Positions 45,625 through 54,078 of a stretch of DNA of 64,000 bases are shown piece by piece. Origin of the DNA: Bacillus sp. T3 (GTDB taxonomy: Bacteria > Bacillota > Bacilli > Bacillales > Cytobacillaceae); the NCBI RefSeq assembly GCF_033449965.1, contig NZ_CP137761.1:1302001-1366000 (forward strand), written 5' to 3'. Position numbers and translations under genes: made by a program. The notes under the pieces are model-generated. The model did not search any database, was not told the origin of the DNA, and was given only the letters and a program-made list of their open reading frames with translations. Positions within the stretch are counted from its first letter, which is position 1; every line of letters begins with the position of its first letter.

Positions 45625-46374
45625 ATGCAGCGATATTTTGTTAATGCCGGATCTGAAAACGATCGTTATTTGATACAAGGTGAGGATTTTCATCATATTA
45701 CCCGGGTAATGAGAATGAAAGCCAGCGATCAAATTGTTTGCGTCACAAACGACGGAAAAAGTGCGGAATGTATAATTGAAGAAATTACCGATGAAAAAGT
45801 AGTCGCGAAAGTTGTAAAATGGGAAGAAGGGTCAACCGAGCTTCCTATTAAAGTTTCCATTGCGAGCGGATTGCCAAAAGGGGATAAGCTGGAATGGATT
45901 ATTCAAAAAGGCACGGAGTTGGGTGCTACTGAGTTTGTCCCTTTTCTTGCAGCTCGCTCGATTGTCAAATGGGATGACAAAAAAGCTGAAAAAAAGGTAG
46001 ATCGTTGGCAAAAGATTGCGAAAGAGGCAGCGGAACAATCCTATCGAAATATGGTCCCTAATGTTATCTCTCCGCTTGACTTAAAAACATTGCTTCAGAA
46101 GGCCGATGATTATGATGTAAAGTTAATCGCCTATGAAGAGGAAGCAAAACTTGGTGAAGGTGCAGTTTTGGCCAAAACACTACATGAACTCAGATTAGGA
46201 CAGTCGTTATTGGTCGTATTTGGACCTGAAGGCGGCTTAGATACGAAAGAAATCGCTATTTTGAAAGAGCATGGCTTTATAGCGTGTGGCCTAGGACCAC
46301 GAATCTTAAGAACAGAAACAGCACCGCTTTATTTATTATCAGCAGTGTCTTATCATTTAGAATTATTGAGGTGA
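45625..46374 (+). CDS. rsmE: 16S rRNA m3U1498 methyltransferase RsmE (YqeU)
   Basis: SPOUT-class methyltransferase for U1498 of 16S rRNA. About 249 residues. The N-terminal PUA-like domain has MQRYFVNAG and GEDFHHITRVMRMKASDQIV. The knotted C-terminal domain has LVVFGPEGGLDTKEIAIL and CGLGPRILRTETAPLYLLSA. ATG 45625 is preferred because AAGAAGGTG is about 7-9 bases upstream; ATG 45619 is too close to it. Confidence 0.95.
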   Translation: MQRYFVNAGSENDRYLIQGEDFHHITRVMRMKASDQIVCVTNDGKSAECIIEEITDEKVVAKVVKWEEGSTELPIKVSIASGLPKGDKLEWIIQKGTELGATEFVPFLAARSIVKWDDKKAEKKVDRWQKIAKEAAEQSYRNMVPNVISPLDLKTLLQKADDYDVKLIAYEEEAKLGEGAVLAKTLHELRLGQSLLVVFGPEGGLDTKEIAILKEHGFIACGLGPRILRTETAPLYLLSAVSYHLELLR

Positions 46375-46379
46375 TCATT

Positions 46380-47735
46380 ATGCCGACAGTTGCGTTTCAT
46401 ACACTAGGCTGTAAAGTTAACCATTATGAGACAGAAGCAATCTGGCAATTATTTAAAGAGCAAGGTTACGATCGAGTTGAATTTGAATCAACTTCAGATG
46501 TATATATAATCAACACATGTACTGTCACGAATACGGGCGATAAAAAAAGCCGTCAGGTGATTAGGCGTGCTGTTCGTAAAAATCCAGATGCGGTTATTTG
46601 TGTAACGGGTTGTTATGCCCAAACCTCACCAGCCGAAATTTTAGCCATTCCTGGTGTAGATGTAGTGGTTGGGACACAAGACCGTGTAAAAATGCTTGAA
46701 TACATCGAGCAATATAAACAAGAACGACAGCCTATCAACGGTGTAAAAAACATCATGAAAAGCCGTGTCTATGAGGAATTAGATGTACCGGCCTTTACTG
46801 ATCGTACCCGGGCTTCTTTAAAAATTCAAGAAGGTTGTAACAATTTTTGTACCTTCTGTATCATTCCTTGGGCTCGTGGTTTAATGCGTTCCCGTGATCC
46901 AAAAGAGGTCATTCGTCAGGCACAACAGCTTGTTGATGCTGGTTATAAAGAAATTGTTCTAACGGGAATTCATACAGGTGGCTATGGTGAAGATATGAAA
47001 GATTATAATTTGGCGATGCTACTTCAGGATCTCGAAAAAGAAGTACGTGGACTGAAGCGTCTTCGTATCTCTTCGATTGAGGCAAGCCAAATAACTGACG
47101 AAGTGATCGATGCAATCAAGCACTCTAATATTATTGTCCGACATCTTCATATTCCACTTCAATCTGGTTCAGATACGGTTTTAAAAAGAATGCGTCGCAA
47201 GTATACGATGGAATTCTTTGCAGAACGTTTGGACCGTTTAAAAGAGGTGCTTCCAGGTCTTGCTGTAACGAGCGATGTGATTGTCGGATTCCCTGGTGAA
47301 ACAGAAGAAGAATATATGGAAACATATAATTTTATTAAAAAATATCAGTTTTCCGAGCTTCACGTATTCCCATATTCTAAGCGAACTGGTACACCTGCAG
47401 CCAGGATGGAAGATCAAGTTGATGAGGAAGTAAAAAATGAGCGCGTCCATCGTCTCATTTCTTTATCCGATCAATTGGCAAAAGAGTATGCATCCCAATT
47501 TGATGGTGAAGTATTAGAGGTTATTCCTGAAGAAAGATTTCAGGATGATCATGATCAACCACTTTATGTAGGCTACACTGATAACTATCTAAAGATTGTT
47601 TTCGCTGGAACAGAAGCGATGATCGGAAAAATTGTTAAAGTCAAAATAACAAAGGCTGGTTATCCATACAACGAAGGTGAGTTCATTCGAGTTTTAACCG
47701 ATGACGTTTTTGCTGAAGAAGAAACAGCTATATAA
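46380..47735 (+). CDS. mtaB: tRNA t6A37 methylthiotransferase MtaB (YqeV)
   Basis: Radical SAM enzyme that converts t6A to ms2t6A at position 37. 451 residues. The N-terminal UPF0004 domain has TLGCKVNHYETEAI and VTGCYAQTSP. The radical SAM CxxxCxxC is in QEGCNNFCTFCIIPWARG, followed by RISSIEASQI and LHIPLQSGSD. A C-terminal TRAM domain follows. ATG 46380 follows TTGAGGTGATCATT; only five bases separate it from rsmE. Terminates the operon. Confidence 0.95.
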   Translation: MPTVAFHTLGCKVNHYETEAIWQLFKEQGYDRVEFESTSDVYIINTCTVTNTGDKKSRQVIRRAVRKNPDAVICVTGCYAQTSPAEILAIPGVDVVVGTQDRVKMLEYIEQYKQERQPINGVKNIMKSRVYEELDVPAFTDRTRASLKIQEGCNNFCTFCIIPWARGLMRSRDPKEVIRQAQQLVDAGYKEIVLTGIHTGGYGEDMKDYNLAMLLQDLEKEVRGLKRLRISSIEASQITDEVIDAIKHSNIIVRHLHIPLQSGSDTVLKRMRRKYTMEFFAERLDRLKEVLPGLAVTSDVIVGFPGETEEEYMETYNFIKKYQFSELHVFPYSKRTGTPAARMEDQVDEEVKNERVHRLISLSDQLAKEYASQFDGEVLEVIPEERFQDDHDQPLYVGYTDNYLKIVFAGTEAMIGKIVKVKITKAGYPYNEGEFIRVLTDDVFAEEETAI

Positions 47736-47737
47736 AC

Positions 47738-47773
47738 AAAAAACTGTCGAGCATGAGGCTCGGCAGTTTTTTT
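47738..47773 (+). terminator. Terminator after mtaB
   Basis: AAAACTGTCGAGC, loop, GCTCGGCAGTTTTTTT. It ends the hrcA-mtaB operon. Confidence 0.92.
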
Positions 47774-47816
47774 GAGTAGTACGTAGGATTTATTACGTAT
47801 TGTTTGAAAGGAGTTA

Positions 47817-47985
47817 TATCGTGCTCGAGTGCCCCGAAAAATTGAGTGAAAGGTAACGATAGAAGGTTTATCGTGCCCGAGCGCCCCGAAAAAACGAGTG
47901 AAAGGTAACAGTAGAAGGCTTATCGTGCCCGAGCACAATGAAAAATCGAGCAAGAAGTAACGATAGCCCGGCTTATCTTACCCAA
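47817..47985. repeat. Tandem repeat, three units of 52 bp
   Basis: Units begin TATCGTGCTCGAG at 47817, TATCGTGCCCGAG at 47869 and TATCGTGCCCGAG at 47921, and a fourth start (TATCTTACCC) appears at 47974. Shared parts include GCCCCGAAAA, CGAGTGAAAGGTAAC and ATAGAAGG. The third unit is the most diverged. No ORF is convincing. The remaining part of the mtaB-deoC gap shows nothing else. Confidence 0.9.
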
Positions 47986-48138
47986 ACTCCTTATTATAGA
48001 GTATAAACGGTGCTCTTTCTCTTAAAACTAAACAGAGCAATCAGAAAAACAACAATTCTTCTCGAAATTTCGAACATCGAATGTTATCATGTAAGAGGTA
48101 CGGACAACTATCCAGCACTCTGAAAGGAGAATAAACGT

Positions 48139-48811
48139 ATGCCACAAAATGTTGCAGCAATGATTGATCATACTTTATTAAAAGCCGATGCGAAAAAGGA
48201 ACAAATTGAGGTGCTATGTAAGGAAGCGAAGGAGTATTCTTTTGCTTCAGTATGTGTAAATCCTACTTGGGTAAAATACGCAAGTCAATTACTGAACGGT
48301 AGCACTGTTAAAGTGTGTACGGTTATTGGTTTCCCGCTAGGGGCAAATACCACTGAAACAAAAGCATTCGAAACAAAAAATGCGATTGAAAATGGCGCAA
48401 CAGAGGTTGACATGGTCATCAATATTGGGGCCTTAAAAGATGGAAACGATTCATTAGTAGAACAAGATATTCGTGCTGTAGTTGATGCAGCACAAGGAAA
48501 AGCTTTGACAAAAGTTATTATTGAGACAAGTCTTTTGTCAAATGAAGAAAAGGTACGCGCATGTCAATTAGCCGTTAAAGCTGGGGCAAATTTTGTTAAA
48601 ACCTCAACTGGTTTCTCAACTGGTGGGGCAACAGTGGAAGACATTGCTCTAATGCGCAAAACAGTAGGTCCTGGAAATTGGCGTAAAAGCATCTGGCGGC
48701 GTGAGAAGTGCTAATGATGCGAAGAGCCTAATTGAAGCAGGAGCAACGCGAATTGGCGCAAGCTCTGGCGTTGCTATCGTAAACGGGTTATCAAGTACAT
48801 CTGATTATTAA
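48139..48811 (+). CDS. deoC: Deoxyribose-phosphate aldolase (frameshifted)
   Basis: Cleaves 2-deoxyribose 5-phosphate in deoxynucleoside catabolism. About 223 residues when repaired: AAMIDHTLLKADA at the start, TKVIIETSLLSNEEKVRAC, and the Schiff-base lysine in GANFVKTSTGFSTGGAT. One extra base at 48670-48674 (CCTGG) breaks it: VGP must continue EIGVKASGGVRSANDAKSL to GASSGVAIVNGLSSTSDY. ATG 48139 follows GAAAGGAGAATAAAC. Confidence 0.93.
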
Positions 48812-48815
48812 GATC

Positions 48816-48852
48816 AAAAAGAGACTATTTTACTTTTATAGTCTCTTTTTTT
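48816..48852. terminator. Terminator between deoC and yqeW
   Basis: AAAAAGAGACTAT...ATAGTCTCTTTTTTT, usable in both directions between convergent genes. Confidence 0.9.
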
Positions 48853-49783
48853 ATGCCTTTTTTCCATGAACAAATTGAATCCATCTTCCAAACGGCTCAG
48901 CAAATGGAAGGACAATGAGGGACGTTATGACATTAAACAGTAAACTGGAGTGGGCTAACTGAATGTCAGGGCTTTCTGCTGCTATTGGAGCTAGAGAAGC
49001 GAGCCAATCAATGAAGGGAATGAATAGCAAAACACCTGCGACGTTTAACCATATATGAGCATAGGCACATAATTTTGATTCTTGCCCTGAGCCAATCGCT
49101 GCTATAAATGCAGTAATACATGTTCCAATATTCGAACCAAGCATAATGGCAATTCCTGAATCGAGCTTTAGGACATCACCAGATAAAAAACCCATTGTTA
49201 TCCCGGTCATTGCCGTACTCGATTGAATTAATGCGGTAACAATCATTCCGAAAAACACGCTTAATACATGACTATTATTTAACATGGCTAAAATCGATTC
49301 GACCGATGATAATTCAGTCAAAGGAGTTGCCAAATACTCGAATCCTTGAATGGCAATAAATACGGCAGACATTCCGAATAGGATGGACCCGGAACTTCTG
49401 ATTTTAACATGGGTGAAGAGCATCAGAAGGGCACCAATAATCGCCATCGGAACTAAATATTGATTGATGTTAAATGTGATAAATTCTGTTGTAAAGGTCG
49501 TCCCGATATTAGTTCCCAAAATAATTCCGATTGATTTAGGAAAAGATAGCATGCCAGCTGAGATTAATCCGATTGTGATGACCATGACCGCTGAGCTGCT
49601 ATGGAGAATAGCAGTCACAAATATACTTGTAAACATTGCTTTTAATGGTGAGCTTGTAACTCGTTCGAGCATTCTTTTAAAGGTTTCTCCGGAAAGTTTA
49701 AATAGCCCGGTTCTTAAGATCGTCATTCCCATAATAAAAACCGTAATGAGCGATATAAAAAGTAAAATTGATAACATGTCCAT
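48851..49783 (-). CDS. yqeW: Na/Pi cotransporter family protein YqeW
   Basis: A 310-residue polytopic membrane protein with the two inverted Na/Pi cotransporter repeats: ILHSSSAVMVITIGLISAG with ILGTNIGTTFTTEF, and ALIQSSTAMTGITMGFLSGD with MLGSNIGTCITAF. The QSS/HSS and GTNIGT pairs are typical for phosphate transport of this family. The substrate is inferred as phosphate. GGGGAGTGA precedes the start. It is encoded opposite its neighbours, as in B. subtilis. Confidence 0.9.
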   Translation of the reverse strand: MDMLSILLFISLITVFIMGMTILRTGLFKLSGETFKRMLERVTSSPLKAMFTSIFVTAILHSSSAVMVITIGLISAGMLSFPKSIGIILGTNIGTTFTTEFITFNINQYLVPMAIIGALLMLFTHVKIRSSGSILFGMSAVFIAIQGFEYLATPLTELSSVESILAMLNNSHVLSVFFGMIVTALIQSSTAMTGITMGFLSGDVLKLDSGIAIMLGSNIGTCITAFIAAIGSGQESKLCAYAHIWLNVAGVLLFIPFIDWLASLAPIAAESPDIQLAHSSLLFNVITSLIVLPFAEPFGRWIQFVHGKKA

Positions 49784-49923
49784 TCACTCCCCATTGCTCT
49801 TATATATGCTTACGGGTTCTCAAATAGACATACGCTTGATGAATATTAATTGAATATGTTACACAAAATAATCGTCGAAAAAGAACAATTTTTCACGAAT
49901 CATAGGAACAAGCTCAAATTGAG

Positions 49924-49952
49924 TTGACCTTATATCTTCATTATATTATAAT
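49924..49952 (+). promoter_or_regulatory. SigA-type promoter of rpsU
   Basis: TTGACC (49924-49929), 17 bases, TATAAT (49947-49952), 66 bases before the rpsU start. Confidence 0.8.
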
Positions 49953-50017
49953 TGTCAAAGTACATGGTCTCCATGTCCTCGATGTTAGTGTGTTGTGTTC
50001 GGAGGGAGGGAAAGAGA

Positions 50018-50191
50018 ATGTCTAAAACCGTCGTTCGTAAAAACGAATCGCTTGAAGATGCTCTTCGTCGCTTTAAACGTACTGTATCTAAATCAGGTAC
50101 TATACAAGAAGCTAGAAAGCGCGAATTCTACGAAAAGCCTAGTGTAAAGCGTAAAAAGAAGTCTGAAGCTGCAAGAAAACGTAAGTTCTAA
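50018..50191 (+). CDS. rpsU: 30S ribosomal protein S21
   Basis: A 57-residue, very basic protein: MSKTVVRKNESLEDALRRFK and the Arg/Lys-rich end RKKKSEAARKRKF. GGAGGGAGGGAAAGAGA precedes ATG 50018; in-frame sequence upstream is leader. yqeY follows 14 bases later, the usual pair. Confidence 0.97.
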   Translation: MSKTVVRKNESLEDALRRFKRTVSKSGTIQEARKREFYEKPSVKRKKKSEAARKRKF

Positions 50192-50205
50192 AAGAGGGTG
50201 TATTC

Positions 50206-50649
50206 ATGAGTCTTCTTGAGCGTTTAAATAATGATATGAAGCAAGCGATGAAGAATAAGGAAAAAGACAAACTCTCCGTGATTCGGATGATCAAGTCTTC
50301 ATTGCAAAATGAAGCGATCAAGCTTGGTAATGAGTTATCCGAAGATCAAGAGCTAACCGTCCTTTCTCGCGAAATGAAACAACGTAAGGACTCCCTCAAC
50401 GAATTTGAAAAAGCCGGTCGTGAAGATCTGGTTGAAAAATTGCGTACAGAATTGACATTTGTCGAGGTGTACATGCCGAAACAGCTATCTGAAGAAGAAG
50501 TGGCTGAGATTGTAAAACAAGCAATTTCAGAAGTAGGTGCAACATCAAAAGCTGAGATGGGAAAAGTAATGTCTGCAGTTATGCCGAAGGTAAAGGGTAA
50601 GGCAGACGGAACACTCGTAAATAAACTTGTTCAACAACACCTTTCATAA
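50206..50649 (+). CDS. yqeY: GatB/YqeY domain protein YqeY
   Basis: A 147-residue helical protein resembling the tRNA-binding tail of GatB. LLERLNNDMKQAMKNKEKDKL and LSVIRMIKSSLQNEAIKLG are at the start; TSKAEMGKVMSAVMPKVKGK is the conserved C-terminal block. Precise role unknown. AAAGAGGGTGTATTC precedes the ATG. Co-transcribed with rpsU. Confidence 0.93.
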   Translation: MSLLERLNNDMKQAMKNKEKDKLSVIRMIKSSLQNEAIKLGNELSEDQELTVLSREMKQRKDSLNEFEKAGREDLVEKLRTELTFVEVYMPKQLSEEEVAEIVKQAISEVGATSKAEMGKVMSAVMPKVKGKADGTLVNKLVQQHLS

Positions 50650-50663
50650 TTAAAACATCAATG

Positions 50664-50693
50664 ACCGCAGAGAGTAATCTCTGCGGTTTTTCG
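50664..50693 (+). terminator. Terminator after yqeY
   Basis: CCGCAGAG...CTCTGCGGTTTTTC. Confidence 0.9.
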
Positions 50694-50757
50694 TATTCCT
50701 AAAGAATGATTTGCTCTATCCAATAATAGAATAATTAACCATCAATTCACGAGAAGT

Positions 50758-50783
50758 TGAAACTATTCCCTTGTTATAACGTA
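50758..50783 (+). promoter_or_regulatory. SigW-type promoter of yqeZ-floA-yqfB
   Basis: TGAAAC (50758-50763), 16 bases, CGTA (50780-50783), matching the SigW consensus. The B. subtilis yqeZ operon is SigW-controlled. Confidence 0.85.
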
Positions 50784-50820
50784 CATACTAATATGAAGGT
50801 TTTGAAAGGGGGGAAGATAC

Positions 50821-52125
50821 ATGCGGAAATGGATTTATGCAATCATGCTCTTATTTGCTTTTAGTATTCTTTCATTACCAGAATCAGCCTCAAGTAATCA
50901 AAAAATTGTATATATAGTACCAATTGAAGCTACCGTTGAAAAAGGATTATCTGCCTTCTTAAAAAGAGCGGTTTCCACAGCGGAGAAGGATCATGCTGAG
51001 GCAATTATTTTTGTGGTGAATACTCCAGGGGGTGCAGTGGATGCAGCAAGTGAAATTGGGAGAATTCTAACTACAACAAGTGTAAAAACGATTTCTTTTA
51101 TTAATAAACAAGCATTATCGGCTGGTGCATATATTTCATTAAATACCGATGAAATCTACATGGTTCCAGGCGCTACGATTGGATCAGCAGCAATTATTGA
51201 TAGTGAAGGGAATACGGCAGGTAAGAAAGCTGAGTCATACTGGATTGCTGCGATGAAATCCGCCGCAAACCAAGCAGGCCGAAATCCCATTTATGCCCAA
51301 GCTATGGCAGATGAATATGTTGACCTTCCAGAGTATGGGGCAGGTAAAGGCAAATTATTAACTTTAACTTCAGAACAAGCAGTTGAAGTTGGTTATTCTG
51401 AAGGTACGGTAAAGGATTTAGATGCATTATTAACAAAACTTGGGTTTGAAAATGCCGAGATTCGTAATCTTGATGAAAGCTTTGCTGAAAAGATTGCAAG
51501 ATTTCTAACAAATCCCGTAGTTGTCCCCATTTTATTAACGATTGGAAGTTTAGGTTTAGTGCTTGAATTATTTTCTCCTGGATTTGGTGTTGCAGGATTT
51601 ATGGGATTATCCTCTTTATTATTATTTTTTTACGGACATTTAGTTGCCGGTTTAGCGGGCTTTGAAACACTTGTTTTATTTGTTGTCGGAATCGCCCTTG
51701 TGATTCTTGAAATTTTTCTCCCTGGGGGAATTGTTGGAGCGATAGGGGGAATTTCGATATTGGGGAGCTTGTTTTTGGCAACAGACGATGTAGTTCATAT
51801 GGGGATTTCGATCCTCATCGCGATTGGCGTATCTATTATTGGATCCATTATTATGATAAGGGTGTTTGGTAAAAAAATGAGCCTGTTTAAAAAAATTATC
51901 TTAACCGATTCCACAAATACTGAGAGTGGGTATGTTTCAAATCGTAATCGGACAGAGCTTTTAGGACTAGAGGGAATCACGTTAACACCTCTTAGACCAG
52001 CGGGTACAATGCTGATTGAAAATGAGCGTCTTGATGTTGTAAGTGAAGGGGAATTTATTCCAAAGGATCGATCAGTTATAGTCATCAAGGTTGAAGGTGT
52101 ACGAATTGTAGTTAGAAGCAAATAA
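50821..52125 (+). CDS. yqeZ: NfeD-family membrane serine protease YqeZ
   Basis: A 434-residue protein. A signal peptide (WIYAIMLLFAFSILSLPESA) is followed by a ClpP/SppA-like protease domain, with VVNTPGGAVDAASEIG, the likely nucleophile serine in ALSAGAYISL and GATIGSAAII. Then come several membrane helices and a C-terminal NfeD OB domain (LLGLEGITLTPLRPAGTM). It is coupled with the flotillin FloA, and the pair is part of the envelope-stress and membrane-fluidity response. GAAAGGGGGGAAGATAC precedes ATG 50821. Confidence 0.92.
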   Translation: MRKWIYAIMLLFAFSILSLPESASSNQKIVYIVPIEATVEKGLSAFLKRAVSTAEKDHAEAIIFVVNTPGGAVDAASEIGRILTTTSVKTISFINKQALSAGAYISLNTDEIYMVPGATIGSAAIIDSEGNTAGKKAESYWIAAMKSAANQAGRNPIYAQAMADEYVDLPEYGAGKGKLLTLTSEQAVEVGYSEGTVKDLDALLTKLGFENAEIRNLDESFAEKIARFLTNPVVVPILLTIGSLGLVLELFSPGFGVAGFMGLSSLLLFFYGHLVAGLAGFETLVLFVVGIALVILEIFLPGGIVGAIGGISILGSLFLATDDVVHMGISILIAIGVSIIGSIIMIRVFGKKMSLFKKIILTDSTNTESGYVSNRNRTELLGLEGITLTPLRPAGTMLIENERLDVVSEGEFIPKDRSVIVIKVEGVRIVVRSK

Positions 52126-52190
52126 CCTATTTAAAGGATTTAAGTTTGTTCAATAAAGAAATATAACATTGTTTTATAGGAGGAATAAAT

Positions 52191-53187
52191 ATGGCCGCTG
52201 GTACTGCTTTTATCATTATTGCAGTTGTCCTAGGACTAATATTGTTAGGTATTTTGTTTACATTTGTTCCAGGTAATGCTCTGGGTTTCTGCACTTGCCG
52301 CTGGAGTAAGAGTCAGTATTTTTACGTTGATCGGGATGAGACTTCGTCGGGTTATTCCAAGTAGGGTAATAAATCCATTGATCAAGGCCCATAAAGCTGG
52401 GCTTAATGTAACGACCAATCAACTTGAAAGTCATTATTTAGCGGGTGGGAATGTGGATCGTGTCGTAAACGCACTCATTGCGGCGCACCGTGCCAATATT
52501 GAATTAAGCTTTGAAAGATGTGCTGCAATTGATTTAGCAGGCCGTGACGTGTTAGAAGCTGTGCAAATGAGTGTTAATCCAAAGGTAATTGAAACTCCAT
52601 TCATTGCTGGGGTAGCGATGGATGGAATTGAAGTAAAGGCTAAAGCACGGATTACAGTTCGAGCGAATATTGAGCGCCTTGTAGGTGGTGCTGGGGAAGA
52701 AACAGTAGTAGCTCGTGTTGGTGAGGGTATTGTTTCTACAATCGGCTCAAGTAGTAACCATAAGAAGGTTTTAGAGAATCCCGATATGATTTCTCAAACC
52801 GTTCTTTCAAAAGGGTTAGATGCAGGTACGGCCTTTGAGATTCTTTCGATTGATATTGCGGATGTAGATATCGGTAAAAACATTGGGGCTGAATTGCAAA
52901 CCGAACAAGCTGAGGCTGATAAAAAAATCGCCCAAGCAAAAGCAGAGGAACGTCGGGCTATGGCAGTAGCACAAGAACAGGAAATGAAGGCAAAGGTTCA
53001 AGAAATGCGTGCGAAGGTAGTGGAGGCTGAAGCGACGGTTCCATTAGCTATGGCCGAGGCACTTCGAGAAGGCAATATTGGTGTAATGGATTATTTCAAC
53101 TTCCAAAATATTAATGCAGATACAGACATGAGAGACTCGATTGGAAAAATGAGCGGTGAACGCAAGCCTACTGATAGAAATGATTAA
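52191..53187 (+). CDS. floA: Flotillin-like protein FloA (YqfA), frameshifted
   Basis: Scaffold protein of functional membrane microdomains. About 331 residues when repaired: hydrophobic hairpin start (FIIIAVVLGLILLGILFTFV), SPFH domain (GVAMDGIEVKAKARITVRAN) and a coiled coil rich in Ala, Glu and Lys (QTEQAEADKKIAQAKAEERR). One extra base at 52269-52273 (CCAGG) breaks the frame after FTFVP; VMLWVSALAAGVRVSIFTL should follow. ATG 52191 follows TAGGAGGAATAAAT. It lies in the SigW operon with yqeZ. Confidence 0.93.
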
Positions 53188-53222
53188 ATCGCAAAACAGC
53201 AAATTGAATAGGAGGATAACTG

Positions 53223-53711
53223 ATGAAATTTCTGTTAGATAATCCTTTCATTTTGGTGATCTTAATCGGTATTTTATCATCCTTTTATAAGCAGATCAAA
53301 GGCACTAATTCCGATGATAATAAGAGGAAAGGTGCGATACCGAAACAGAAGCCTGCTACAACGGTTGGACAAAACAATCCAATGAGAGGACCTGTTAAAT
53401 CGCATAAACCGGTAAGAGCCCAAGGTAGTCAAATTCCGAATAGGCAACAGCGGAAGGATATCGAACCACCAGTAAAGCTTGAAGATTTATATAGCGATGC
53501 CAAAAATACAAATCAACAAAACAGCCATTTTAATCAAGAGCCAATCAATAGAGTCTCAGCATCGACTGTCAATCAATTAAATGAATTAGAACTTAATAAC
53601 AAGAAGTCATTCACCATCAATCAGGAAAGACTACTAGATGGATTAATTTGGTCTGAAGTGCTTGGTCCACCACGAGCAAAACGACCACATCGGGCTGGCA
53701 GAAAGGTGTAG
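53223..53711 (+). CDS. yqfB: YqfB, membrane-anchored protein of unknown function
   Basis: A 162-residue protein with a short N-terminal hydrophobic segment (LLDNPFILVILIGILSSFY), then a polar, low-complexity linker rich in Asn, Gln, Lys and Pro. A short C-terminal motif follows (LLDGLIWSEVLGPPRAKRPH). It corresponds by position to YqfB, third gene of the SigW operon. Function unknown. ATG 53223 follows TAGGAGGATAACTG. Confidence 0.75.
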   Translation: MKFLLDNPFILVILIGILSSFYKQIKGTNSDDNKRKGAIPKQKPATTVGQNNPMRGPVKSHKPVRAQGSQIPNRQQRKDIEPPVKLEDLYSDAKNTNQQNSHFNQEPINRVSASTVNQLNELELNNKKSFTINQERLLDGLIWSEVLGPPRAKRPHRAGRKV

Positions 53712-53729
53712 AGAAACAAAAATATGTGC

Positions 53730-53778
53730 TAGAACCCCCTTTTCATTCATAGGATGAAATGAAAGGGGGTTCTTTTTT
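53730..53778 (+). terminator. Terminator hairpin overlapping the yqfC ribosome-binding site
   Basis: AGAACCCCCTTTTCATT and AAATGAAAGGGGGTTCT form a long stem followed by T6 and then directly the ATG of yqfC at 53779. The purine-rich AAAGGGGG that acts as Shine-Dalgarno is in the 3' arm. It ends the SigW operon. Confidence 0.88.
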
Positions 53779-54063
53779 ATGGCAAAAAAATGGGGCCAGC
53801 TTGTTCGTAACTGGGTTACTAAAAACATGGAGCTTCCTCAGGATGTCATGATGGATTTGCCCCGAATCACTATGGTTGGACAAATTCACATCTATATTGA
53901 GAACCACCGCGGCTTATTAGCGTTTTCAGATCGGGAGATTCGTTTGTTATTAAAACAAGGGCAGCTTCTTGTGAAGGGTAAGGCATTTGTCATTAGGACG
54001 ATTTTACCCGAGGAGATTTTGCTTGAAGGTAAAATAGATCAAGTCATTTTTCTAAACGAATGA
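53779..54063 (+). CDS. yqfC: Sporulation protein YqfC
   Basis: A 94-residue soluble protein of the YabP/YqfC family: MELPQDVMMDLPRITMVG, then IHIYIENHRGLLAFSDREIR and the C-terminal GKAFVIRTILPEEILLEGKI. In B. subtilis it is a SigE-dependent mother-cell gene with yqfD. Its ribosome-binding site is inside a terminator hairpin. It overlaps the first codons of the yqfD reading region. Confidence 0.88.
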   Translation: MAKKWGQLVRNWVTKNMELPQDVMMDLPRITMVGQIHIYIENHRGLLAFSDREIRLLLKQGQLLVKGKAFVIRTILPEEILLEGKIDQVIFLNE

Positions 54064-54078
54064 TTCAGGAGGAGAGCT

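Noticed and set aside
47660..47953. Open minus-strand frame of about 97 codons across the tandem repeat
   Set aside because: It runs over the mtaB end, a terminator and the 52-bp repeats, has no ribosome-binding site and matches no family; the openness comes from the repeat.
47817..47985. CRISPR array
   Set aside because: The units are contiguous 52-bp tandem copies with no constant repeat/variable spacer alternation, and no cas genes are nearby.
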